Positions 1-6,333 of a stretch of 8,300 nucleotides of DNA are shown in pieces; within the stretch, counting starts at the first letter, position 1, and each line of letters opens with the position of its first letter. Below the pieces are notes generated by a model. That model saw only the letters and a list, made by a program, of their open reading frames with translations, was not told the DNA's origin and made no database searches. Both the position numbers and the translations under genes were made by a program. Source of the DNA: Gammaproteobacteria bacterium (GTDB lineage: Bacteria; Pseudomonadota; Gammaproteobacteria; UBA4575); NCBI GenBank assembly GCA_028281205.1, contig JANQKJ010000372.1, positions 1 through 8,300 on the forward strand, in the 5' to 3' direction.

Positions 1-1839
1 GAGTTTGATCAGGGCGTACCCGAATACAGTGTTTATATGATGGATTTAACCAACCGCACTTTAAGGCCTGTGCATTTAGCATCATCAGGTAAAGCGTTAG
101 TTGATCCGATTGCAATTATTCCGCGCGGCTTGGGAGATACGCCTGCAATAATAGGAGATAAATTTTTGGATCCGGCACTTGCTGCTGAAGCGAATGGTTT
201 AGGTGGGCAAGGTATGGGTGTGTTTAATGTACGCAGTGTATATGACACTGACTCACTCGATATTATGGGTGACTCTGTGCTTGCACCAGGTGAATCTATT
301 CCGCGTACACCTTCAGGTGATCCTGATCTCCTAAAAATGAAAGATCCGACCACCTCAGAGTTTATTAATCGTGTGGCGCGCTTTGTACGTGTTACCAGAG
401 CAATTCCAACACCTCCAGGCATGATCATGGATGCGATCGGTGAAAGTGAATTTGAGATGCAGGAAATTTTAGGTTATGCACAAATTGAACCTGATGGTTC
501 GTTCAGAGTAAAAGTACCAGCGGACACTGCGGTAGCCATGGCAGCTCTTGATGTAGAAGGCCGTGCATTCCAAACACACACTAACTGGTTGCAAGTGCGA
601 CCAGGCGAAACACGTACATGTAGTGGTTGTCATTCACCACGACGTGAAACAGAGCCATTGAATTCTGCGCCTATAGCGGGCAGTCACACAACCAATATTA
701 ATAGTTGGCCGGTCATTGCCGGTGAAACAATGGCAGATACTAAGAATCGTAATGACCCAATGTCAGATGATTTGATGCCTAACATTACCTATACACCTGT
801 TTGGGCGGCAATTAGTGTTGGAGGTATTCAAGCAACAACGATTACTTATGATGACCTGGATACACCTCCACCAGTCGCTCCTAATGGTCGTATTCGCATT
901 AACTATGCTGATCATATTCAACCGTTGTGGGATAAAGCACGCCCTGATCCTCTAGGAGACTGTGCTGCTGCAGGTGCTATTAATACCGGGGATTGTACTT
1001 GTGTGAATTGCCACAACAATGCCTTGCTAGCTAATGAAGCTGTGTCTGCTGGTATTACACTTGAAGGTGGTTTGGGTGGTCTTGGTGGACGCATTATTTC
1101 TTATGACCAACTACTTATAGGTGCTTTTGAGAAAGATGGTATGGGTCAACCATTGCCACCAGTAGTGCAAGATGGGGAAGTGGTTTTCTTGCGTGAGGAA
1201 CCATTAGTTTCAGTCGGTGGTTCTGCAAATAGTTCACGTACCAGTCATTTGATAGAAACAATTTACCATACAAAACTACGTGCTGATGCAACTCGTATGC
1301 TTGGTACTTTGGATCATAGTTTACTTATGAATGCTTCTGAAAAACGTTTAGTGACTGAATGGGTTGATATTGGCGCTCAGTATATTAACGATCCATTTGA
1401 ATTGGATGCGGGTGTTTACAAAGTTAAAGCTGACTTGTTGTCTAATGTAGGTGTTAGTCAAGCACAGTTTAATTCGACAGTTCATCCTCGCTTAGTTGCC
1501 GATTGTCAGTCATGTCATAAGCCAAGTGAGGATAGTAACAATAGTGCGAATCCTTCAAGTGGACAAAATCGGTTTGTGTTAACTGGTAATGCAACAGGTG
1601 ATTTTAATGTCACTGTCGCCATGATTAATGATTTATGCACACCAGTGAATAATGATTTGTTACGGCGTGCAGTTTCCGACAACGTTGCACCAAATTTACC
1701 GCACCCACAAATACTGGTTGACCCTAATAATCCAGGTGGGGCCACTCGACCGGTATTAATAGACACTAGTCCGAATTCCACTTATGGGGTGATATTGAAC
1801 TGGATTAGCATGGGTGCTGCAAATAACCCAACTTGTTAA
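1..1839 (+). CDS. Secreted multihaem c-type cytochrome, HzsA-like (5' end missing)
   Basis: The frame is open from base 1, so the gene begins upstream; the first in-window ATG (37) lies inside it. At least 612 residues are present. Counting residue 1 at base 1, CxxCH haem c motifs occur at 207-211 (CSGCH), 334-338 (CVNCH, preceded by another Cys two residues earlier, giving CTCVNCH) and 502-506 (CQSCH). The part before the first motif has the pattern seen in proteins related to hydrazine synthase alpha: a beta-rich stretch with VPADTAVAMAALD, then RPGETRTCSGCHSPRR. The later segments (YADHIQPLWDK before the second motif; LVTEWVDIGAQY at about 455-465) resemble planctomycete-type cytochrome c domains. 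Periplasmic or surface location is inferred from the haem sites; the signal peptide is outside the window. Probable role: electron transfer or a redox enzyme of unknown substrate. Nothing shows hydrazine chemistry. The next gene, also haem-like, follows after 26 bases. Confidence 0.85.
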   Translation, partial: EFDQGVPEYSVYMMDLTNRTLRPVHLASSGKALVDPIAIIPRGLGDTPAIIGDKFLDPALAAEANGLGGQGMGVFNVRSVYDTDSLDIMGDSVLAPGESIPRTPSGDPDLLKMKDPTTSEFINRVARFVRVTRAIPTPPGMIMDAIGESEFEMQEILGYAQIEPDGSFRVKVPADTAVAMAALDVEGRAFQTHTNWLQVRPGETRTCSGCHSPRRETEPLNSAPIAGSHTTNINSWPVIAGETMADTKNRNDPMSDDLMPNITYTPVWAAISVGGIQATTITYDDLDTPPPVAPNGRIRINYADHIQPLWDKARPDPLGDCAAAGAINTGDCTCVNCHNNALLANEAVSAGITLEGGLGGLGGRIISYDQLLIGAFEKDGMGQPLPPVVQDGEVVFLREEPLVSVGGSANSSRTSHLIETIYHTKLRADATRMLGTLDHSLLMNASEKRLVTEWVDIGAQYINDPFELDAGVYKVKADLLSNVGVSQAQFNSTVHPRLVADCQSCHKPSEDSNNSANPSSGQNRFVLTGNATGDFNVTVAMINDLCTPVNNDLLRRAVSDNVAPNLPHPQILVDPNNPGGATRPVLIDTSPNSTYGVILNWISMGAANNPTC

Positions 1840-1865
1840 ATATTAATTAGTTACGGAGCAAAACC

Positions 1866-2390
1866 GTGATCAAGAAGCGGCGATTTGCGTCGCTCGCAGC
1901 GATGCTCATCATACTTTATGGATGTGACAATGTTTCCACTGAGGACGATCCTGGTAGTGTGGCTGATTTGTGTGAAGTAGTTTTTAATCAGTGTATAAGT
2001 CCAATACTTCAAAATTCCACTAGTAGTTTTGGTGGTTGTGCGAATTCATCGTGTCATGGATTTGGTGCTGGTCACACTGGTGGTGCATTTTTCTTATATG
2101 AATCACCTACTGCATCAGAGTTAGCATTCAACTTTAATTCAGCTCAAGCATTTATTAACCCAGAAAGCCCTGCTCAGAGTAAATTATTAGCTGAACCTCT
2201 TGTTGGTGACTCTGGTGTTCCATCGGTTGCTTCGCATGTGAATGTATTCTTATCTTCTTCCGACCTGTGTTATCAACAATTACTTAGTTGGGCTCAAACG
2301 CCTGATGATGCGACCTGCGCCGTGTCAATGTGTCGAGCGCCTTTGAGTACTCCCGTCGCCGCTGGCGAAGTCAACGCCTGCGGCATATAA
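1866..2390 (+). CDS. Cysteine-rich lipoprotein with C-X4-CH haem-like motif
   Basis: A 174-residue protein starting at GTG 1866, chosen because GGAG at 1855-1858 lies 7 bases upstream and the start gives a proper lipoprotein signal: KKRR, a hydrophobic stretch, then LYGC with lipidated Cys20 (Tyr at the -2 position is unusual). The mature part has eight further Cys (36, 43, 58, 63, 135, 151, 156, 172). Residues 58-64 read CANSSCH, a C-X4-CH instead of the usual C-X2-CH, followed by a Gly/His-rich stretch. The INPESPAQSKLL segment (97-108), a His at 124 and the Trp142 region match the general pattern of small cytochrome-like lipoproteins of myxobacteria and planctomycetes. The other Cys may form disulfides. 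It probably works with the upstream cytochrome. The haem assignment is uncertain: C-X4-CH binds haem in some tetrahaem cytochromes c3 but could be structural here. Confidence 0.8.
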   Translation: MIKKRRFASLAAMLIILYGCDNVSTEDDPGSVADLCEVVFNQCISPILQNSTSSFGGCANSSCHGFGAGHTGGAFFLYESPTASELAFNFNSAQAFINPESPAQSKLLAEPLVGDSGVPSVASHVNVFLSSSDLCYQQLLSWAQTPDDATCAVSMCRAPLSTPVAAGEVNACGI

Positions 2391-2393
2391 ATC

Positions 2394-3188
2394 ATGTCAC
2401 TAATAAAATTTTTTATGAATTGTTACGGCCACAAAGCAGCAATAACTCACTTAAATTATGTGATTTTCGTGTTTGTGATTTTGATCACATGCCTGTCTTC
2501 AGCGCATGCTGAAAAAGAATATCAAATGGTGCAGATCGCAGATCCTTATATAGAAATGCACACAGGTCCGGGACGGGGCTTTCCTATTTTCCATGTTGTT
2601 GATCGGCATGAGTGGATTGAAATTATTAAACGTAAAACTGATTGGTTCAAAGTAAGAACAGAAAAAGGAAAAACAGGTTGGGTAGAGCGTTCCCAGATGG
2701 AACGTACATTAACAGAAGCGGGAACCAAGAAAAGTTTTCGCGATGTTTTAATAAGTGATTATTTAAGCCGTCGATTCGAATTTGGTGTATCGGGCGGAGA
2801 TTTCTCTGGTGACCCTATTGTCATTGCTCGCCTGGGTTATAAGTTTACTGAAAATATAATGCTGGAATTCTCTTATGGTGAAGTCGCTGGAGATTTTTCC
2901 AGTTCGGATGTTTATACCTTAAATTTGATTTCCACGCCGTTTCCTAAATGGCGAGTGAGTCCAAATTTCACTATCGGTTATGGCCGATTTGAAAATACAC
3001 CGCGTGCAACGCTCGTAGATGCAGAAGACACAGACTCTGATTTAGCCAATGCAGGTATTGGTGCACGATTTTATATCACTGAACGTTTTTTTATACGTGC
3101 GGATTACCGTCGTTATGTGGTGTTATCCAGTGATGATGAAAATGATGACTTTGACGAGATTACCGGTGGTGTCGCGTTTTTCTTTTAA
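2394..3188 (+). CDS. SH3b domain plus small outer-membrane beta-barrel protein
   Basis: Up to 264 residues. The start is set at ATG 2394, three bases after the preceding stop, so translation is probably coupled; no clear ribosome site is present, and Met8 (2415) is an alternative. A hydrophobic segment at 22-36 ends in AHA, with likely signal peptidase cleavage after Ala39. Residues about 45-100 form a bacterial SH3 domain (MHTGPGRGFPIF, later DWFKVRTEKGKTGWVE). Residues about 115-264 are alternating beta-strands (LGYKFTENIMLEFSYGE; FFIRADYRRYV), ending ITGGVAFFF with the terminal Phe typical of outer-membrane barrels. The SH3b part would face the periplasm and may bind peptidoglycan or a partner. 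The barrel resembles the small myxobacterial-type barrels and its neighbour at 3207-3836. Function is unknown; a structural role in an envelope complex is inferred. Confidence 0.82.
   Translation: MSLIKFFMNCYGHKAAITHLNYVIFVFVILITCLSSAHAEKEYQMVQIADPYIEMHTGPGRGFPIFHVVDRHEWIEIIKRKTDWFKVRTEKGKTGWVERSQMERTLTEAGTKKSFRDVLISDYLSRRFEFGVSGGDFSGDPIVIARLGYKFTENIMLEFSYGEVAGDFSSSDVYTLNLISTPFPKWRVSPNFTIGYGRFENTPRATLVDAEDTDSDLANAGIGARFYITERFFIRADYRRYVVLSSDDENDDFDEITGGVAFFF
2474..2489. promoter_or_regulatory. Perfect CRP-type palindrome inside a coding region
   Basis: The bases TGTGATTTTGATCACA contain the classical CRP half-sites TGTGA and TCACA separated by six bases, and the symmetry extends to TGTGAT-N4-ATCACA. 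The site lies about 80 bases inside the SH3b/barrel gene, where the same bases encode hydrophobic signal-peptide residues (V-I-L-I-T). I see no good -10 box at standard spacing. It could be an internal regulatory site or a chance product of Val/Ile/Leu codons. Confidence 0.3.
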
Positions 3189-3190
3189 GC

Positions 3191-3200
3191 AAGGATGGAA
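3191..3200 (+). promoter_or_regulatory. Ribosome binding site deciding the start at 3207
   Basis: AAGGATGGAA carries purine-rich Shine-Dalgarno elements 6 to 11 bases before ATG 3207. The upstream in-frame ATG at 3195 is embedded in this same stretch, directly after AAGG with no spacer, so it is a poor start. Confidence 0.55.
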
Positions 3201-3206
3201 CTAATT

Positions 3207-3836
3207 ATGAAGTGGATAGCTATATTTCTGATAATGATATTAGGTATGACCGCAGTGACGGCTGAAGAAGAGGAACAGCCGGAACAAGAGCAAGTCATTA
3301 AGCCTGATATTTTTCGCCGCGATATCTTAGTACCAAAAATTGATACTGAAGATTTCGAGATAACAGCATTTTATGGTGTGTTAGATGTTGAGGATTTTGG
3401 TTCGGAACCTGTTTACGGTATTCGTGCTGCTTATCATGTGACCGAGGATTTCTTTGTTGAAGCAACCTATGGTGAATCCGAAGTTTCTGATGATTCATTT
3501 CGTCGGCTAGGACTACCTTTGTTCCCTCAGGAAACGCAGGACGTTGAATATTACGCATTATCAGTAGGGTACAACATATTTCCAGGTGAAGTTTTTCTGG
3601 GTCGAAATATTGCTATGAGCAGTGCTTTTTATATTTTGGCAGGTGTGGGTAATGTGGAATTTATTAACGAAGATGAATTTGCTTACCATTTCGGTGCTGG
3701 TCTAAAAGTTCTGCCTACAGACTGGTTGTCCGTAAGAATTGATTTCAGAGATTACATCTATGAAACCGATCTTCTCGGTGAAAATGAATTCACTCACAAC
3801 TTGGAAGCCAGTTTTAACTTGGGAATATTTTTCTAA
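3207..3836 (+). CDS. Small outer-membrane beta-barrel protein (myxobacterial-type family)
   Basis: A 209-residue protein from ATG 3207; an ATG at 3195 would add four residues (MELI) but has no ribosome-site spacing. Residues 1-19 are a signal peptide (MKWIAIFLIMILGMTAVTA, cleavage after VTA), followed by a Glu/Gln-rich acidic linker (20-30). The rest is a predicted barrel: FEITAFYGVLDVEDFG, then YGIRAAYHVTEDFFVEATYGES, a middle pair of strands and a C-terminal NLGIFF. This pattern (short leader, F-E-hydrophobic strand, a 'Y-H-V-T-E-D/F-x-V-E' strand, terminal aromatic) matches my recollection of the outer-membrane barrel family common in myxobacteria and some gammaproteobacteria, to which GltA/GltB- or NfsA/NfsB-type proteins are similar. 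Several strands line up with those of the previous gene, so the two are probably paralogues. No SH3 domain is present. Its role is likely structural or pore-forming in the outer membrane. Confidence 0.8.
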   Translation: MKWIAIFLIMILGMTAVTAEEEEQPEQEQVIKPDIFRRDILVPKIDTEDFEITAFYGVLDVEDFGSEPVYGIRAAYHVTEDFFVEATYGESEVSDDSFRRLGLPLFPQETQDVEYYALSVGYNIFPGEVFLGRNIAMSSAFYILAGVGNVEFINEDEFAYHFGAGLKVLPTDWLSVRIDFRDYIYETDLLGENEFTHNLEASFNLGIFF

Positions 3837-3870
3837 TTAAAGAAAGTCTCGTATTTGAGGTGATTTTGTT

Positions 3871-4386
3871 ATGAAAAATAAATATAAAAAATATCTATCT
3901 ATATTTGTTGTAAGTGCAACTGCCTTATTTGTTACTAATGCATTAATAGCTAGTACAGAGTTGCTAGGTAAGCAAGCACCGGATTTCACTTTGCGCAGTG
4001 ATCAGGGAGATAACAAAAAGTTAAGTGAATATCGTGGCAAGGTAGTACTAATCAATTTTTGGGCATCTTGGTGCGGTCCGTGCCAACAAGAGTTACCTAA
4101 ATTGGCAGAGTTAAGGCAATTGCATGACCAATATGATTTTGAATTGTTGGCAGTGAATATTGATGAAGAGCCCGAAAAGGCATTAAAGCTTGCTAATAAG
4201 TTGGGTATAAATTTTCCAGTGTTGTTTGATGAAGAAAAACGTGTCAGTAAATTATACGACATTGATGCAATGCCAATGACAATTTTAATCGATAGGAATG
4301 GTGATGTGCGTTACCTGCATCGTGGTTATAAGGAGAGTTATTTAAGTTTATATCAACAACAAATTAAAAAACTTAAATACGAGTAA
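3871..4386 (+). CDS. TlpA/ResA-like periplasmic thiol-disulfide oxidoreductase
   Basis: A 171-residue thioredoxin-fold protein. GAGGTG at 3857-3862 lies 8 bases before the ATG. The N-terminus (KNKYKKY plus a hydrophobic stretch, residues 8-27) is a signal peptide or membrane anchor, so the domain is periplasmic. The domain opens with GKQAPDFTLRS (33-43), carries the active site WCGPC with Cys68 and Cys71, and has the cis-proline at Pro135 (AMPMT). This is the TlpA/ResA/CcmG group, whose members usually act as dedicated reductants of particular cysteine pairs, often in cytochrome c maturation. Two client sets are suggested by the neighbours: the haem-motif cysteines of the two upstream genes, and the CGC tail of the lipoprotein encoded three bases downstream. 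Close linkage to DUF4266 and DUF3570 genes is, as far as I recall, recurrent in other bacteria and favours the second client. Which one is real cannot be read from sequence. Confidence 0.92.
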   Translation: MKNKYKKYLSIFVVSATALFVTNALIASTELLGKQAPDFTLRSDQGDNKKLSEYRGKVVLINFWASWCGPCQQELPKLAELRQLHDQYDFELLAVNIDEEPEKALKLANKLGINFPVLFDEEKRVSKLYDIDAMPMTILIDRNGDVRYLHRGYKESYLSLYQQQIKKLKYE

Positions 4387-4389
4387 GTC

Positions 4390-4620
4390 ATGCAGTCGAA
4401 CTACCTAATATTCATCTCAGTTTTAATTGGTCTAGTTGGATGTAGCAATAAGCCGATTGAACCTTGGGTAGCTCCTTATGAGCGTGAACACTTGGCTGAT
4501 CCAATTATGGATCCTGATAGAGATGCAGTTTTTAGTGCGTTTAGACAGCATGTGCATGAAACACGTGAAGCATCAAAAGGTGCTGGTGCAGCACAAGGAA
4601 GTGGTTGTGGCTGTAATTAG
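4390..4620 (+). CDS. DUF4266 small lipoprotein with C-terminal GCGCN
   Basis: A 76-residue lipoprotein of the DUF4266 family. The start lies three bases after the TlpA stop, with only a weak GAG nearby, so coupled translation is likely. Residues 1-17 are the signal, LVGC is the lipobox and Cys18 the lipidated residue. The mature protein is only about 59 residues: PWVAPYEREHLADPIM (25-40), a polar helix-like middle with His54 and His56, a Gly/Ala-rich linker (64-72), and the ending GSGCGCN with Cys73 and Cys75. The 'REHLADPIM' segment and the GCGCN tail are the two conserved blocks by which I recognise the family. Its function is not established. The invariant CGC tail suggests metal binding, a redox-active cysteine pair or post-translational modification. 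The gene overlaps the DUF3570 gene by 14 bases, pointing to joint production. Confidence 0.88.
   Translation: MQSNYLIFISVLIGLVGCSNKPIEPWVAPYEREHLADPIMDPDRDAVFSAFRQHVHETREASKGAGAAQGSGCGCN
4595..4600 (+). promoter_or_regulatory. Ribosome binding site for the DUF3570 gene, inside the DUF4266 gene
   Basis: AAGGAA sits 6 bases before the GTG at 4607 and within the codons just upstream of the GCGCN tail. It supports 4607 as the start of the DUF3570 gene over the longer frame opening at 4478. Confidence 0.6.
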
Positions 4621-5743
4621 TGATATTTTTAAACTTGTTATTTTGCTTTGTTGCGGAGTAGCACTGTATCTGTTTGCGCAGGGAGTTGCGGTATCCGCAT
4701 CACTTCCAGAAGATCGCACAGATATTCAATATCATTATTACGATGGTGGTGGTGTTGAAGTGGATGGTGCAACTGTGTTAGTGCGCAAAAGTTTTGCACA
4801 AAAATTTTCCGTGTATGGGAAATATCATCAGGACAGCATTACTGGTGCGTCTCCCGACGTGTTAGCAGGTGCTAGTCGCTATTCAGAAGACCGAGATGAA
4901 TATACTTTGGGTGCAAGCTATATTCATGACAACACTTTAATGAATGCTTTTTATACCTATAGTGACGAAAGCGATTATGAAGCCAACACAGCAGGTTTTG
5001 ATATTTCGCATGATATGTTTGGTGATTTGACTACGGTCAGTTTGGGGTTTTCATATGGCGACGACACTATTATGCGTGTTGATGCTCCCAATTTTGAAGA
5101 AGATTTAAGGCGTTATCAATATCGTGTTTCTTTATCTCAAATTCTTACTAAGAAAATCAAAGCTAGTGTCTCTTACGAAGCTACAGTTGAAGATGGTTTT
5201 TTAAATAATCCTTATCGGTTTGTGATTATCGGCAATGTGCCTCAAGGCCTGGGTTCAGAAGTGTATCCAGGAACACGTACCAGCCAGGCAACCAGAATCC
5301 AGGCAACTAAATATTGGGATTTCAAAGCTGCAACAACATTAGGTTATCGCTACTTCAGAGATACCTGGGATATTACAGCACATACAGTTGACTTTACTTA
5401 TTCACAATATTTGGGTGAACGCTGGTTGACTGACTTTTATTTGCGTTATTACACACAAGATGCTGCCGATTTTTATAGTAATAATTTTGCTGTAGCAAGA
5501 AATTATATGGCGCGGGATAAAGAATTGAGCACTTTTGATAATTATTCAGTTGGTGCCAAAGTCAGCTATAGAATATTCGATGAATATTCTAGATTTAATA
5601 ACGGAACAATTAATCTTTCTGCTGAGTATATTGACTATGAATATGATGATTACAGCGGAATAGAAGATTTTTCACAAATCACAGACGATCCTTACTCATT
5701 TGATGCCGCTGTGTTGCAACTTTTTTTCTCAGTTAGGTATTAA
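4607..5743 (+). CDS. DUF3570 outer-membrane beta-barrel protein
   Basis: A 378-residue protein from GTG 4607. This start has AAGGAA at 6 bases and gives a normal export signal: a hydrophobic stretch at 7-24, then AVSA with likely cleavage after Ala31. An ATG at 4478 in the same frame would add 43 residues without a signal-like character and would overlap most of the DUF4266 gene. The mature protein starts with the DUF3570 hallmark PEDRTDIQYHYYDGGGVEVDG region (34-54), followed by repeated amphipathic strands with motifs common to the family: a SITGASPDVLAGASRYSEDR stretch near 80-100, a MFGDLTTVSLGFSYGDD segment, a SQILTKKIKASVSYE strand and GFLNNPYR. It ends LFFSVRY with a terminal aromatic as in outer-membrane barrels. 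Length is near the usual size of about 400. Family function is unknown; a pore or receptor partner for the DUF4266 lipoprotein is inferred from the overlap. Confidence 0.88.
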   Translation: MAVISDIFKLVILLCCGVALYLFAQGVAVSASLPEDRTDIQYHYYDGGGVEVDGATVLVRKSFAQKFSVYGKYHQDSITGASPDVLAGASRYSEDRDEYTLGASYIHDNTLMNAFYTYSDESDYEANTAGFDISHDMFGDLTTVSLGFSYGDDTIMRVDAPNFEEDLRRYQYRVSLSQILTKKIKASVSYEATVEDGFLNNPYRFVIIGNVPQGLGSEVYPGTRTSQATRIQATKYWDFKAATTLGYRYFRDTWDITAHTVDFTYSQYLGERWLTDFYLRYYTQDAADFYSNNFAVARNYMARDKELSTFDNYSVGAKVSYRIFDEYSRFNNGTINLSAEYIDYEYDDYSGIEDFSQITDDPYSFDAAVLQLFFSVRY

Positions 5744-5763
5744 TAATGATTAAGAATTATATG

Positions 5764-5770
5764 AGGAGGT
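5764..5770 (+). promoter_or_regulatory. Full-strength Shine-Dalgarno before the 179-residue protein
   Basis: AGGAGGT is a perfect complement to the 16S rRNA 3' end and stands 4 bases before ATG 5775. It is the strongest ribosome site in the window. Most neighbours have weak sites or depend on coupling, so this product may be made in larger amounts or independently. Confidence 0.65.
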
Positions 5771-5774
5771 AGGC

Positions 5775-6314
5775 ATGACAATCAAACATATTATATTTTT
5801 TATGCTCGCACTGGTTGCAAGTGGTGTATTTGCTGCTACACAAACAGAATCAAATTTAGACGATGAATTTAAATCTCTAGATGGACGTGTGCAAACACTT
5901 AAAAAAGAAGTGTTGGAAATTAATCGTGACCTTTATGTATTGGAGGAAGAACTATTATTTCCTGCGAATACTCAAATTGCGGTATTTGTCTCTGTTGATG
6001 TTGGCGACTTTTTTGACCTGGATTCGGTTCAACTAAAACTAGACGATAAAGTAGTTGCTAACTACCTCTATACAAAAAGGGAAGTGGACGCCTTACACCG
6101 CGGTGGTGTGCAACAACTTTATATAGGCAATGTGACCAGTGGCGAACATGAGTTGGTCGCCATATTTGTCGGTAAAGGACCTAATGGGCGTGATTATCGC
6201 CGTGGTGCAGATATGGTGGTTGAAAAAGGGTTGGGTGCAAAATACTTGGAGCTAAAAATTACCGATCGCACTATTAAAAAGCAGCCTGAATTTGTTATTA
6301 AAGAGTGGCAATAA
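5775..6314 (+). CDS. Periplasmic coiled-coil plus beta-domain protein, unknown family
   Basis: A 179-residue protein that I do not recognise. Residues 1-20 form a clear signal peptide ending GVFA. Residues about 28-60 have heptad-like spacing (LDDEFKSLDGRVQTLKKEVL, then INRDLYVLEEELLFP) and probably make a coiled-coil, which suggests oligomerisation. Residues about 65-175 are beta-rich (IAVFVSVDVGDFFDLDSVQL; QQLYIGNVTSGEHELVAIFV; KYLELKI), resembling an Ig-like or carbohydrate-binding sandwich; this is a guess from strand pattern only. There is no Cys, lipobox or hydrophobic segment beyond the signal, so it should be soluble periplasmic. It lies 31 bases after the DUF3570 gene and 19 before the TPR gene. 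By size and position it could be an accessory periplasmic subunit of the envelope complex proposed here; a GltF/NfsF-type equivalent is possible but untested. Confidence 0.75.
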   Translation: MTIKHIIFFMLALVASGVFAATQTESNLDDEFKSLDGRVQTLKKEVLEINRDLYVLEEELLFPANTQIAVFVSVDVGDFFDLDSVQLKLDDKVVANYLYTKREVDALHRGGVQQLYIGNVTSGEHELVAIFVGKGPNGRDYRRGADMVVEKGLGAKYLELKITDRTIKKQPEFVIKEWQ

Positions 6315-6333
6315 GCATATTTGAGTTATTGTA

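Noticed and set aside
1..20. The first bases (gagtttgatcagggc) look like the conserved 5' end of 16S rRNA.
   Set aside because: The match ends after about ten bases. The stretch reads as E-F-D-Q-G in the open cytochrome frame, and no rRNA sequence follows.
33..428. Minus-strand open frame opposite the cytochrome gene.
   Set aside because: It has no ribosome site or recognisable protein features and lies antisense to a well supported gene. The other minus-strand frames (1515-1781, 2546-2728, 3298-3558, 4002-4262) fail for the same reason.
1..1839. Reading the HzsA-like gene as evidence for anammox metabolism.
   Set aside because: HzsA-like domains are widespread in proteins of unknown function. 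No HzsB/C or hydrazine dehydrogenase gene is present, and the neighbours point to envelope functions.
2484..2492. Cys33 of the SH3b/barrel protein (LITC) as a lipobox.
   Set aside because: Thr at the -1 position is not accepted by signal peptidase II in typical lipoboxes, and an AHA cleavage site follows six residues later.
2330..2512. Plus-strand open frame of 60 residues.
   Set aside because: It overlaps the end of the lipoprotein gene and the start of the SH3b/barrel gene, both of which have clear export signals. It has no features of its own.
3827..3846. Possible hairpin around the stop of the second barrel gene (TTTCT / AGAAA).
   Set aside because: The arms are short and AT-only apart from one pair, and no T-run follows. 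It would not act as an intrinsic terminator, and the next gene has a good ribosome site right after it.
4478..4606. Longer N-terminus for the DUF3570 protein from ATG 4478.
   Set aside because: It would overlap most of the DUF4266 gene and put 43 polar residues before the signal peptide. GTG 4607 has a proper ribosome site and spacing.
5746..5772. Eight-codon frame (MIKNYMRR) between the DUF3570 gene and the next gene, a possible leader peptide.
   Set aside because: It has no ribosome site. Its Arg codons are simply the AGGAGG of the Shine-Dalgarno sequence, and no attenuator hairpin is visible.
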